Made by a program: the position numbers and the translations under genes. A DNA stretch of 23,082 nucleotides from WVWN01 sp964563535 (GTDB taxonomy: Bacteria; RBG-13-66-14; B26-G2; WVWN01): contig CAZLXP010000035.1 of assembly GCA_964563535.1 (NCBI GenBank), forward strand, positions 1 to 23,082, given 5' to 3'. Below the pieces are notes generated by a model. It saw only the letters and a program-made list of their open reading frames with translations. It did not search any database and was not told where the DNA came from. Positions 14,594 to 23,039 of the stretch are shown here, in pieces. Position 1 is the first letter of the stretch. Each line of letters begins with the position of its first letter.

Positions 14594-15177
14594 GGCGCGA
14601 GATCCGCATCACCGGCTTCGGCGGCCAGGGCGTGATACTCTCGGGGGTAATCGTCGGCAAGGCCGCCTCCATCTACGACGATAAGAACGCTACCATGTCG
14701 CAGTCCTACGGCCCCGAAGCCCGCGGCTCCGCTTGCTCGACCCAGATCCTGATCGACGACAAGGAGATTTTGTATCCGTATATCCGGAAATCGGACGTCC
14801 TGGTCGCGATGTCGCAGGAAGGGTATACTAAATATATCGGCGAACTGAAACCCGACGGCATCCTCATCTACGACGAGGATATGGTCAACCCGGGCGATAT
14901 TAAAAAGGGCATAAGGGCGTACCCCATCAAGGCGCAGCGCATGGCCGAGACCGACCTCGGCCGCAAAATCGTGACGAACATCGTGATATTGGGGTTCATG
15001 ACGGCGGTGACGAAGGCGGTGCCCAAAGAGGCGATGGCGGAGGCCATAAAGACGTCCGTGCCCAAGGGGACGATAGAGTTAAATATAAAGGCGTTCGAAC
15101 GTGGTTACGATGCCTTCGGCGAAGGAACAGGAGAACCAGTTAGCGAGGGAAGCGGAGCCCGCAGCGGCGCCGAGTGA
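14590..15177 (+). CDS. korC: 2-oxoacid:ferredoxin oxidoreductase, gamma subunit
   Basis: A 195-residue subunit with the Rossmann-like GFGGQGVILSGVIVGKAASIYDDKNATMSQSYGPEARGSACS start that defines the gamma domain. It also has the DVLVAMSQEGYTKY segment and TNIVILGFMTAVTKAVPKEAMAEAI. In related enzymes this domain is fused to alpha; here it is separate, as in other four-subunit Kor enzymes. ATG 14590 overlaps the korB stop. The C-terminal 25 residues are low-complexity (GTGEPVSEGSGARSGAE) and overlap the proposed hdrA1 start by up to 77 nt, an unusually long overlap that probably couples the two genes. Confidence 0.92.
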   Translation: MRREIRITGFGGQGVILSGVIVGKAASIYDDKNATMSQSYGPEARGSACSTQILIDDKEILYPYIRKSDVLVAMSQEGYTKYIGELKPDGILIYDEDMVNPGDIKKGIRAYPIKAQRMAETDLGRKIVTNIVILGFMTAVTKAVPKEAMAEAIKTSVPKGTIELNIKAFERGYDAFGEGTGEPVSEGSGARSGAE

Positions 15178-18100
15178 ATCTTTAGGCGTCCTCGTGTTGG
15201 GCGGCGGCATCGCCGGCATCCAGGCGGCGCTGGACCTGGCCGACGCCCGCGTGAAGGTCCATTTGGTCGAACGCGGCCCCAGCATCGGCGGCCGGATGAG
15301 CCAGCTCGACAAGACCTTCCCCACGATGGATTGCTCCATATGAATCCTCGGGCCCAAGATGATGGATGTCGGCAGGCATCCTAACGTCGAGCTTCTTACC
15401 CTTTCGGAATTAGTAGGCCTCCGGGGCGAACCGGGGAACTTCGTCGCGACGGTGCGGCGCTACCCGCGGTACGTCGACGAGGCGGCGTGCGTCGGCTGCG
15501 GCGATTGCGAGGCCGTCTGCCCCATGGTCGCGCCCAACGTCTACGAACACGGCCTGGGGGCCCGCAAGGCCGTGTACCGGCCCTTCCCGCAGGCGGTCCC
15601 CTCGGCCTACGTCATCGACCGCGACGTCTGCCTCAACGAGGAGGCTTTCCTGGCGTGCAACAACTGCGCCGACGCCTGCCCCCGCGGCGCCGTCGACTTC
15701 GACCAGCGCGTGCGCGACGTCGACGTCCACGTCGGCGCCGTTATCGTCGCCACCGGCTTCGACGAGTTCGACCCCCGCGTGATGCGCAACTACGGGTACG
15801 GCGTTTACGAGAACGTCGTGACCTCGCTCGAGTTCGAGCGGCTGCTCAGCGCCTCCGGGCCCACGCGGGGCCGCGTCGTCCGGCCCACCGACCGCAAGCC
15901 GCCCCGGCGCATCGTCTTCGTGCAATGCGTCGGCGCGCGCGGCGAGGGCGGCCAGCACTTCTGCTCGCGCTTCTGCTGCATGAACGCCGTCAAGGACGCC
16001 ATGCTCGCCAAGATCCACGACCCGGACGTCGAGGCCCTGACCATCCTCTACACCGACCTGCGGGCCTTCGGCAAAGGGTTCGAGCAATTCGTCGCCCGCT
16101 CCAAAGAGGTCGACGAGATTCATTACGTCCGCGGCCGGCCCGCCAAGATCGTGGGCCACGCGGACGGCGACCTCACCGTTTACGCCGAGGATACGCTGGC
16201 GGGCAAGCAGGTCCAATTGAAGGCGGACCTCGTCGTGCTCTCGGTAGCGGCCCGCCCCAACGAGGCCGCCCGCGGCCTGGCCGAAATCCTCGGCGTCGAG
16301 CTGGACCGCTACGGCTTCTTTCGCAAGCGCGACCCCGACTCGTTCTATTTGGAGACGACGCGCGACGGCATCTACGTATGCGGTTCGGCGGGCGGGCCCC
16401 AGGTCATACCGGATTGCGTGGCCCAGGCGTCGGGGGCGGCGGCGCTCGCGGCCAAGCACGTGGCGGAATGCCGCGTCCCGGATGAGGTCGTGGAGGTCGA
16501 GGCGGTCGATACTTCGGGCGACCCCCGCGTGGGCGTCTTCGTCTGCCACTGCGGCGCCAACATCGCCGGCTTGTTGGACATCCAGAACTTGGTCGAGCAC
16601 GCCCGCGGCCTCGACGGCGTCGTCTACGCCGCGGATGAGCTCTTTGCGTGTTCGGATATCAGCCAACGCGCCGTTCAGGACGCCATCCTGGAGCGCAAGC
16701 TCAACCGTCTCGTCGTAGCCGCCTGCACGCCGCGCACGCACGAGCCGGTCTTCCGCAAGGCCTGCGAGGCCGTAGGGCTGAACGCGTACCTCTTCGAGAT
16801 GGTGAACATCCGCGACCAGTGTTCGTGGGTGCACGTCGCCCAACCCGAGGCGGCGCTGGCGCGGGCGCGCGACCAGATCGCCATGGCGGTGGCGCGGGCG
16901 CGGCGGCTCGAGCCCCTCCGCACCATCGACGTCGCGATGGAGCGCGCGGCGCTGGTGGTGGGCGGCGGCGTGGCCGGCCTGCAGGCCGCGCTCGAGATCG
17001 CGCGCCAGCGTTTCAAAACCATTTTGGTGGAGAAGACGGACAAGCTCGGCGGCCGGTTGAACAAGCCGTCGTTGACCAAGCTATACCCTTCCGGCCGCGA
17101 CGCGGAAAAACTTATCCACGAGAAGATAGCGCAGCTGGAGGCGGCCGGCGTCGAGGTGTTGCTCAACACCGAGGTCGCCCGGGTGGACGGCTTCGTGGGC
17201 AGCTTCGACGTCGAACTCGCCGACGCCTCGGGCAAGAAGAAGGGCGCTACGAAAAGGGAGCGCGTGGGCGCCATCGTGCTGGCGACCGGCGCCGACCTCT
17301 ACGAGCCCAAAGGCGAATACGGCTACGGCCGGTACCCGAACGTAATTACGAGCCTGGCGTTGGAGCAGAATTTTGCCGCCAACGCCGGCCGGGTTGTCGT
17401 GGACGGCAAGCACCCGGAGAACGTAGCTTTTATCCTATGCGTCGGCTCGAGGTGCGGGGGCGGCAACCCGGGTTGTTCGCGCTATTGTTGCCCGACGACG
17501 ATAAAGCAGGCGCTGATGCTGCGCGAGCACGGTGCGAACGTGACGGTTTTCTATAAGGACATCCGGACCGTCAGCGACGGCGCGGAGGAGATGTACCGCA
17601 ACGCCCGCGGCAAAGGCGTACTCTTTATCAGAATCGCCGAAGACGACAGGGCCGAGGTCGTGGGCAATAAGGCCGCCGCCGCGGTCGAGGCGTACGACGT
17701 GCTGCTCAAGTCGCGCGTCCGGGCGCCGGCGGACCTCGTCGTGCTCTCCAACGGCATGGTGCCCCGCGAGCCGGACACCACGATCTTGCAATCTATTTTC
17801 AAGATCCCGCGCGGCGACGACAAGTTCCTCATGGAGCGTCATCCCGAGCTGGGGCCGGTGGAAACGACCACGGACGGCGTCTTCATCGTCGGCTGCCTCC
17901 AGGGGCCGAAGGACATCGCCGATTCGCTGTCGCAGGCGTCGGCCGCCGCGGCCAAGGTCGCCCGGCTCTTGGCGCGCGACAGCGTGAAGCTCGAGCCGAC
18001 GGTGGCCGAGGTCAACGAGGAGCTCTGTCGGGGCTGCGGCCAGTGCGTCGAGATTTGCCAATTCAACGCCCCGGAGCTCGTCCAACTCGAGTCGGGGGTT

Positions 18101-18259
18101 TACGTCGCGCGCGTCAACGAGGCGGTATGCAAAGGGTGCGGTACGTGCGCCGTCTGGTGCCCCACCGGCGCCGTCATGGCCCGCCACTTTACCGACCTGC
18201 AAATCCACGCCATGCTGGAGACGGTCCTCCAGGGTGAGAGGACGAATGACGCCACCTAA
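15101..18259 (+). CDS. hdrA: HdrA-like selenoprotein with tandem FAD modules (UGA-decoded Sec)
   Basis: Read through the in-frame UGA at 15341-15343, this is a 1,052-residue flavoprotein. Module 1: FAD motif VLGGGIAGIQAALDLAD (about residue 30), then FPTMDCSI-Sec81-ILGPKMMDVGRHP, and an inserted ferredoxin region (CVGCGDCEAVCP near 130, CNNCADACP near 188). Around residue 474 a domain like the HdrA N-terminus begins (VFVCHCGANIAG, CTPRTHEPVF, QCSWVH). Module 2: VVGGGVAGLQAALEIA near 617, without the Cys/Sec motif or ferredoxin insert. A C-terminal 2x[4Fe-4S] domain ends it (CRGCGQCVEICQF, CKGCGTCAVWCP). Other family members have Cys at the Sec position. GTG 15101 is used; ATG 15110 is equally possible, and neither has a strong ribosome binding site. 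In Hdr complexes HdrA carries the bifurcating FAD. A naive reading splits the gene into two ORFs. Confidence 0.88.
15364..15381 (+). promoter_or_regulatory. Bacterial-type SECIS hairpin in hdrA1
   Basis: GGATGTC (15364-15370), loop GGCA and GGCATCC (15375-15381) form a 7-bp stem with one G-U pair. The loop begins 27 nt after UGA 15341-15343, within the 16-37 nt range reported for bacterial SECIS, and has G at its first two positions as the SelB-binding consensus requires. The coding sequence continues through the hairpin. Confidence 0.75.
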
Positions 18260-18911
18260 GGGCAAGGGGGCGGCGCCCGAAGCGGAGAAGAGGGCGCCGT
18301 CGAAAAAACCCAAAGCTCGAGCCCAGGGAGACGCGGCCGCTTCGGCGAAGGCCGCCGCCCCCAAGAAGCCGCCCGCCGCAAGGGCGAAGGTGAAGAAAGC
18401 CGCCCCCGTCGGCAAAACGCGGGAGGTCGCGACGGCGGCGCGCCGGGAGTATATACCTCGCGTCGTCGTCTTCGCCTGCAACTGGTGCTCGTACGCCGGC
18501 GCCGATACCGCGGGCGTCTCGCGCATACAGTACTCGCCCTATTTCAGGATAATCCGGGTGATGTGTTCCGGCCGGGTGCATCCGGCGTTCGTCCTCCGGG
18601 CGTTCGAGCTCGGCGCCGACGGCGTGCTGGTCTCCGGGTGCCACTTCGGCGATTGCCATTACATCTTCGGCAACGAGCGCGCCGTGGAGCAATTCGAGAA
18701 GACGAAAGCGCTCCTAAAGATCCTCGGCGTCGAGGAGGGCCGGATTCGGCTGGAGTGGATAAGCGCCGCCGAGGGCGTAAAGTTCGGCCGCGTCATAGAC
18801 GAGTTCGTGGAGCAGGTGCGCGCGTTGGGCCCGTCCAAGCTGGCGCCGCCCGGGCGCGAGTTACCGCCGAAGGCCGAGGCGTACGCCGACGCCGCGGCCT
18901 TGGCCAAATGA
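18246..18911 (+). CDS. mvhD: MvhD-like iron-sulfur electron-transfer subunit with basic Ala/Lys/Pro-rich N-terminal tail
   Basis: A 221-residue protein whose residues from about 70 onward match MvhD, the [2Fe-2S] protein that links a hydrogenase or formate dehydrogenase to HdrA. It has FACNWCSYAGADTAGVSRIQYSPYFRIIRVMCSGRVHP, then ELGADGVLVSGCHFGDCHYIFGN and a helical end. The Cys ligands (C78, C81, the MCSG Cys and those in GCHFGDC) are intact. The first 68 residues are an added low-complexity tail rich in Lys, Ala and Pro, unusual for this family. ATG 18246 follows GAGAGGAC; GTG at 18234 is an alternative. The gene overlaps the hdrA1 stop by 14 nt. No hydrogenase catalytic subunit is nearby, so its electron partner is unknown. 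Confidence 0.88.
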   Translation: MTPPKGKGAAPEAEKRAPSKKPKARAQGDAAASAKAAAPKKPPAARAKVKKAAPVGKTREVATAARREYIPRVVVFACNWCSYAGADTAGVSRIQYSPYFRIIRVMCSGRVHPAFVLRAFELGADGVLVSGCHFGDCHYIFGNERAVEQFEKTKALLKILGVEEGRIRLEWISAAEGVKFGRVIDEFVEQVRALGPSKLAPPGRELPPKAEAYADAAALAK

Positions 18912-18922
18912 GATAATAATTC

Positions 18923-20101
18923 ATGGAGACGACCACGCCCTTAGACGAGCGCACGTTGCGGGAAGCGAACGCGTTTCTCTGCCTGGAGTGCGGCAAGTGC
19001 ACGTCGACGTGCGTCGTGGCGCGCTACAATCGCTCGTACTCGCCGCGCCGTCTTATCAGTAAAGCCCTGGCCGGGGGGCGGCTGCCGACGCCGGCCGAGC
19101 TTTCGGTCTGCCTGACGTGCATGGCCTGCGACGGCCGTTGCCCCTCGGGGGTGCATTTCGTGGGGCTCATCCGCGAGCTGCGGCGGGCGACGTATAACGC
19201 CGCGTTCGCCGGCAACTGCAGCCACGGCGGCGCGCTGCAGTCGCTGATGAAGCTCATGACCGCGGCTGAGTTGAACCAGGACCGGCTCGGCTGGGTTACG
19301 GACGACTTGAGGGTCGCCGCCCAGGGGGAGGTCGCGTTCTTCGTGGGGTGCGCGCCGTACTTCGACGCGTTCTTCGCAGACCTCGGCGCCGACACCCTCG
19401 CCGGCGTCAAAAGCGCGGTGAAAGTTCTCAACGCCCTCGGCGTCGAGCCGGTCGTCATGGCCGACGAGAGGTGCTGCGGCCACGACCTGTTGTGGGGCGG
19501 CGACGTCGCGACCTTCGAGAGGCTCGCCCGCAAGAACGTCGAGCTCTTAACGGCGAGGGGCGTGAAGGCCGTCGTCTTCAACTGCCCGGAGTGCTACTAT
19601 ACGTTCAAGGCCGATTACGCGAACGTCGTCAAGCCGCTGCCCTTCGAGGTCCGACATATGAGCGAGGTCGTCGCCGAGCGGGCCGCGGCGTTGACCTTCC
19701 GGGACGACGACCCGGCGCCGAAAGTCACGTTCCAGGACCCGTGCCGGCTGGCGCGGTTCGCGGGGGTGGTCGAGGCGCCGCGGCAGGCGCTCGCCGCCGC
19801 GGGCGTGGAGGTGGCCGAGATGGCGCGCGCCGGTAAGCTCGCGGTCTGTTGCGCCGGCAACGGCTGGCTCAACTGCGACCGCTTCTCCAAGGAGGTCCAA
19901 CTGGAGCGCTTGCGCGAAGCCCGCGCCACCGGGGCGACGACCCTCATAACCTCCTGCCCCAAGTGCGAGATCCACTTCCGCTGCGCTATGAACGACCCCA
20001 AACTGGGCGACGAGATAAGGATGGAAATACGCGACCTCGCGGCCGTGGTGGCGTCGCGGCTGGAGGGGAAAAGTACGCGGCGGGATGCGGCGGATTCGTA
20101 A
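18923..20101 (+). CDS. HdrD-like protein (HdrC-type ferredoxin fused to two CCG domains)
   Basis: A 392-residue cytoplasmic protein. The N-terminus is a 2x[4Fe-4S] ferredoxin domain of HdrC type with Cys20, 23, 26, 30 and Cys63, 66, 69, 73 (CLECGKCTSTC and CLTCMACDGRC). Two CCG domains follow. The first has FFVGCAPYF, CCGHDLLWGG and NCPECYYTF; the second has FQDPCRLARF, CCAGNGWLNC and SCPKCEIHF. In HdrB and HdrD the CCG domains carry the noncubane clusters that reduce a disulfide; GlpC-type quinone-linked proteins have a similar layout. No membrane segment is present, so a soluble acceptor is more likely. It starts 11 nt after mvhD. The real substrate (disulfide, quinone-like carrier or other) is not evident. 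Confidence 0.88.
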   Translation: METTTPLDERTLREANAFLCLECGKCTSTCVVARYNRSYSPRRLISKALAGGRLPTPAELSVCLTCMACDGRCPSGVHFVGLIRELRRATYNAAFAGNCSHGGALQSLMKLMTAAELNQDRLGWVTDDLRVAAQGEVAFFVGCAPYFDAFFADLGADTLAGVKSAVKVLNALGVEPVVMADERCCGHDLLWGGDVATFERLARKNVELLTARGVKAVVFNCPECYYTFKADYANVVKPLPFEVRHMSEVVAERAAALTFRDDDPAPKVTFQDPCRLARFAGVVEAPRQALAAAGVEVAEMARAGKLAVCCAGNGWLNCDRFSKEVQLERLREARATGATTLITSCPKCEIHFRCAMNDPKLGDEIRMEIRDLAAVVASRLEGKSTRRDAADS

Positions 20102-20167
20102 TGGCCCGGCGGCCCCGGCGCACGGGCGGAACTTCAAACCGGCGCGGGGATATCAGAGGGCCCGAAA

Positions 20168-20914
20168 GTGCAACTGCGCGAGCTATTAAATAAACAAGGC
20201 AAATGGTTATTCAGGTGGCGAAGCTATCTGCCCTTGTTGGTTATCGTACTCGTGGTGCCGGCGGTACGCGGGGCCGCGTTTCGGGGCCGCGGCGGCGCTT
20301 TCGATTTCGAAGTTGCGTGGGAATTAATTTGCGTGGCGGTCGCGTTTTTCGGGTTGGCCATTCGCGTTTACACGGTCGGCCACGTCCCGGCGGGAACGTC
20401 GGGCAGGAATACGAAGGCCCAGCGGGCGGACGTCTTGAATACGACGGGTATCTATTCCGTGGTGAGACACCCGCTTTACGCGGGGAACTTTTTCATATGG
20501 CTCGGCGTCGCGATGTTCGTGGGCAGCTGGTGGCTGAGCTTAATATTCATCCTTCTGTTCATCCTGTTTTACGAGAGGATTATTTTTACGGAGGAAGAGT
20601 ACTTAAAAAAAGAATATGGGAGGGTATGGGAAGAATGGGCCGCGCGCACGCCGTTGTTCGTACCGCGATTTAAAAACTATAAGAAATCCGCCCTCCCGTT
20701 CTCGATGCGGAGCGTCCTCAACAAGGAACATCACGTATTGCTCAACATCATCCTCGCGTTTGCGCTTATCGAACTTTTGGAGAGTTTGGTTAGGGAGCGC
20801 AAGTTCGACTTAGGTATCGGGTGGATGGTTGCCGTCGCGTCCGGCTTCGTAGTGTGGGTTACTTTAAGGGTACTGAAGAAAAAGACGAATATCCTTAGCG
20901 TGGGGGGGCGATGA
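20168..20914 (+). CDS. Membrane methyltransferase of the ICMT/PEMT-like family
   Basis: A 248-residue membrane protein with about five to six hydrophobic segments. The central part has the family pattern GIYSVVRHPLYAGNFFIWLGVAMF, then a long hydrophobic stretch, then FYERIIFTEEEYLKKEYGRVWEEWAARTPLFVP. The RHPLY motif and the FxxEExxLxxxxGxxWxxW motif form the SAM site of isoprenylcysteine carboxyl methyltransferase and phospholipid methyltransferase relatives. The bacterial substrates of this family are mostly unknown. After the methyltransferase core, about 70 residues with two more hydrophobic segments follow, which is longer than the minimal family. The start is GTG 20168 with AGAGG upstream. 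It sits inside the Hdr operon, 66 nt after the hdrD-like gene, with no evident link to redox chemistry. Confidence 0.75.
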   Translation: MQLRELLNKQGKWLFRWRSYLPLLVIVLVVPAVRGAAFRGRGGAFDFEVAWELICVAVAFFGLAIRVYTVGHVPAGTSGRNTKAQRADVLNTTGIYSVVRHPLYAGNFFIWLGVAMFVGSWWLSLIFILLFILFYERIIFTEEEYLKKEYGRVWEEWAARTPLFVPRFKNYKKSALPFSMRSVLNKEHHVLLNIILAFALIELLESLVRERKFDLGIGWMVAVASGFVVWVTLRVLKKKTNILSVGGR

Positions 20915-20996
20915 TGGGCGGGGACAGCGGGAACGTCGGAGAAACTCGCGATAGAGAAATGCCGCCACCACCAAGGAGCCCGAGAATAAACTATTA

Positions 20997-21011
20997 CCCC
21001 GTTAAGGGGGT
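20997..21011 (+). promoter_or_regulatory. Ribosome binding site deciding the hdrA2 TTG start, within a small hairpin
   Basis: AAGGGGGTG (21004-21012) lies 5 nt upstream of TTG 21018 and is the only good site near the first HdrA residues, so the TTG start is preferred. The G-run can pair with CCCC at 20997-21000 (4-5 bp, GTTAA loop), which would partly hide it. Effect on expression is speculative. Confidence 0.55.
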
Positions 21012-21017
21012 GACGAT

Positions 21018-23039
21018 TTGGCCAACGAAGAAAACCAAACGGCCGCCGGCGCCGAGCTTCGCATCGGCTGCTTCATCTGCGACTGCGGCCTGAACATCGC
21101 CGGGTCCGTGGATACGCAAGCCGTGACGGATTACGCGGCGACGCTCCCCCACGTCGCGTGCGCCGTCCGGAACCGGTATACGTGCGCCGACCCGGGCCAG
21201 AACGAGATCAGGAAAGCCATCCGGGAATACGGGTTGAACCGCGTCGTCGTGGCCTCCTGCTCGCCGCGCATGCACGAGCCGACGTTCCGCGCCTGCATCG
21301 CGAGCGAAGGGTTGAACCCGTACCTTTTGGAGATGGCGAACCTGCGCGAGCACTGCTCCTGGGTGCACGGCGCCGACAAGGAAGGGGCCACCCGGAAGGC
21401 GAAGGACCTCGTCAAGAGCGCCGCGGCCCGGGCGGCGCGGCTTACGGCGCGCGAGGAGAGCACCATGCCGGTAACGCGGGCCGCGCTCGTCGTGGGCGGC
21501 GGCGTCGCCGGCATCCAGGCCTCGCTCGACCTGGCCGACGCCGGCTACCAGGTTTATCTGGTGGAGAAGCAGCCGTCCATCGGCGGCATCATGGCGGCGC
21601 TTGACAAGACGTACCCGACGATGGACTGCTCCATATGAATACTCGGGCCCAAGATGATGGATGTCGGTAGGCATCCCAGGATCGAGTTGATGACGTACAG
21701 CGAGGTCGAGGGCGTAGAAGGGTTCGTCGGCAACTTCAAAGTCAAGGTCCGCAAGAAGGCCCGGTACGTACGCGATAAGGACTGTTCGTCGTGCGGCGAG
21801 TGCGCCGCGGTCTGCCCGGTCGTGGTCCCGGACGAATTCCAGATGGGCCTGTCGTCCCGCCGGGCGATATACCTGCCGTTCCCCCAGGCCGTCCCGGCCT
21901 CGTACGTCATCGACATGGACGCCTGCCTGGGTACCAACCCCATCGCCTGCGGGAAGTGCGAGGAGGTGTGCGAGAAGGTCTGCATCGACTACGACATGAA
22001 GGACGAGGTCGTCGCGCGGGACGTGGGCGTAATCGTCGTCGCCACCGGCATGGACGTCTACGACCCCGCGGAGCTGGACGAATATTGTTATACCCGCTAC
22101 GACAACGTCATCACCTCCATGGAGTTCGAGCGCCTGATATGCGCCAGCGGCGCCACGGAAGGCCACTTCGTGCGCCCGTCGGACCGCGAGGTGCCCCGGC
22201 GCATCGCGTTCATCCAGTGCGTAGGCTCGCGCAACAACGCCGGCGACAAGGGCAACCGCTACTGCTCCAACATTTGCTGCATGAACACCGTTAAGGACAC
22301 GCTGCTTTTGCGCGACCACTACCCGGATTGCGAGTGCACCGTGTTCTACATGGACATCCGCGCCTTCGGAAAAGGTTTCGAGGACCTCTACATGCGCTCG
22401 CGGGAGGAGGGCGTCAAGTACATCCGCGGCCTGCCGGGCGAGATCCGCGAGGACCCGGCGACGAAGAACCTCTTCCTCACGGCCGAGAATACGCTGACGG
22501 GCGAAGTCGCCACGCGCGAGTTCGACATGGTTGTCCTCTCGGTGGGCGTCATACCGCGGCAGGACGGCTTCCTCATCAAGAAGCTGCTCACGCTGTCGAC
22601 GACCAGCGACGGCTTCTTCATGGAGGCGCACCCCAAGCTCAAGCCGGTGGATACGCCGACGCGGGGGGTTTACATCTGCGGCTGCGCCGAGTCGCCCAAG
22701 GACGTCAAGGATTCGGTGACCCAGGCCAGCGCCGCCGCGGCCCGCGCCATGGCCCTGCTCAACGCCGGCGAAGTGACGGCGGAGGCCATAACGGCCGCCA
22801 TCGACGCGGCCTGCTGTACCGGCTGCGGCCTGTGCGCCAAGGTGTGCCCGTTCAACGCCATCGTCGTCGATAAGGAGAGGAAGACCGCCCGGGTCGTCGC
22901 GGCGATGTGCATGGGTTGCGGCAACTGCGGCGCGACGTGCAACCAGGGCGCCGTGACCATGGGCCACTTCACCGACGGCCAATACTACGCCCAGATCTAC
23001 GCGCTGTTGGAGAAGAACCCGGAGGAAAAATTTCAATAA
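21018..23039 (+). CDS. hdrA: HdrA heterodisulfide reductase subunit A, selenoprotein (UGA-decoded Sec)
   Basis: Read through the UGA at 21636-21638, this is a 673-residue protein of canonical HdrA length. Domains in order: an N-terminal domain with GCFICDCGLNIAG, SCSPRMHEPTF and EHCSWVHG; an FAD/thioredoxin-reductase-like domain starting at VVGGGVAGIQASLDLAD (about 158); TYPTMDCSI-Sec207-ILGPKMMDVGRHP; an inserted ferredoxin region (CSSCGECAAVCP near 256, CGKCEEVCEKVC near 310); the second half of the FAD domain with CVGSRNN...CSNICC; and a C-terminal 2x[4Fe-4S] domain (CTGCGLCAKVCPF near 600, CMGCGNCGATC near 631). HdrA carries the FAD thought to bifurcate electrons. Unlike hdrA1 it has one FAD module and its own N-terminal domain. 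The start is TTG 21018. A naive reading splits it at residue 206. Confidence 0.92.
21659..21676 (+). promoter_or_regulatory. Bacterial-type SECIS hairpin in hdrA2
   Basis: GGATGTC (21659-21665), loop GGTA and GGCATCC (21670-21676) form the same 7-bp stem as in hdrA1; only the third loop base differs. The loop starts 27 nt after UGA 21636-21638. From the UGA to the end of the hairpin, 39 of 41 bases match the hdrA1 copy. Confidence 0.75.

Noticed and set aside
15341..15343. Reading hdrA1 and hdrA2 as frameshifted or split pseudogenes, or UGA recoded as Trp or Gly
   Set aside because: Both genes break at the same codon with no frame change, keep all motifs downstream and carry a SECIS-like hairpin, while UGA ends several other genes here.
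20911..21093. Possible 60-residue ORF between the methyltransferase and hdrA2
   Set aside because: It overlaps the first 76 nt of hdrA2 in another frame, is low in complexity and resembles no family; a real small protein cannot be fully excluded.
20994..23036. 680-residue open frame on the minus strand opposite hdrA2
   Set aside because: It is rich in Arg, Ala, Val and His with no recognisable motif, and it mirrors hdrA2 codon structure. High GC at third positions keeps the antisense frame open.
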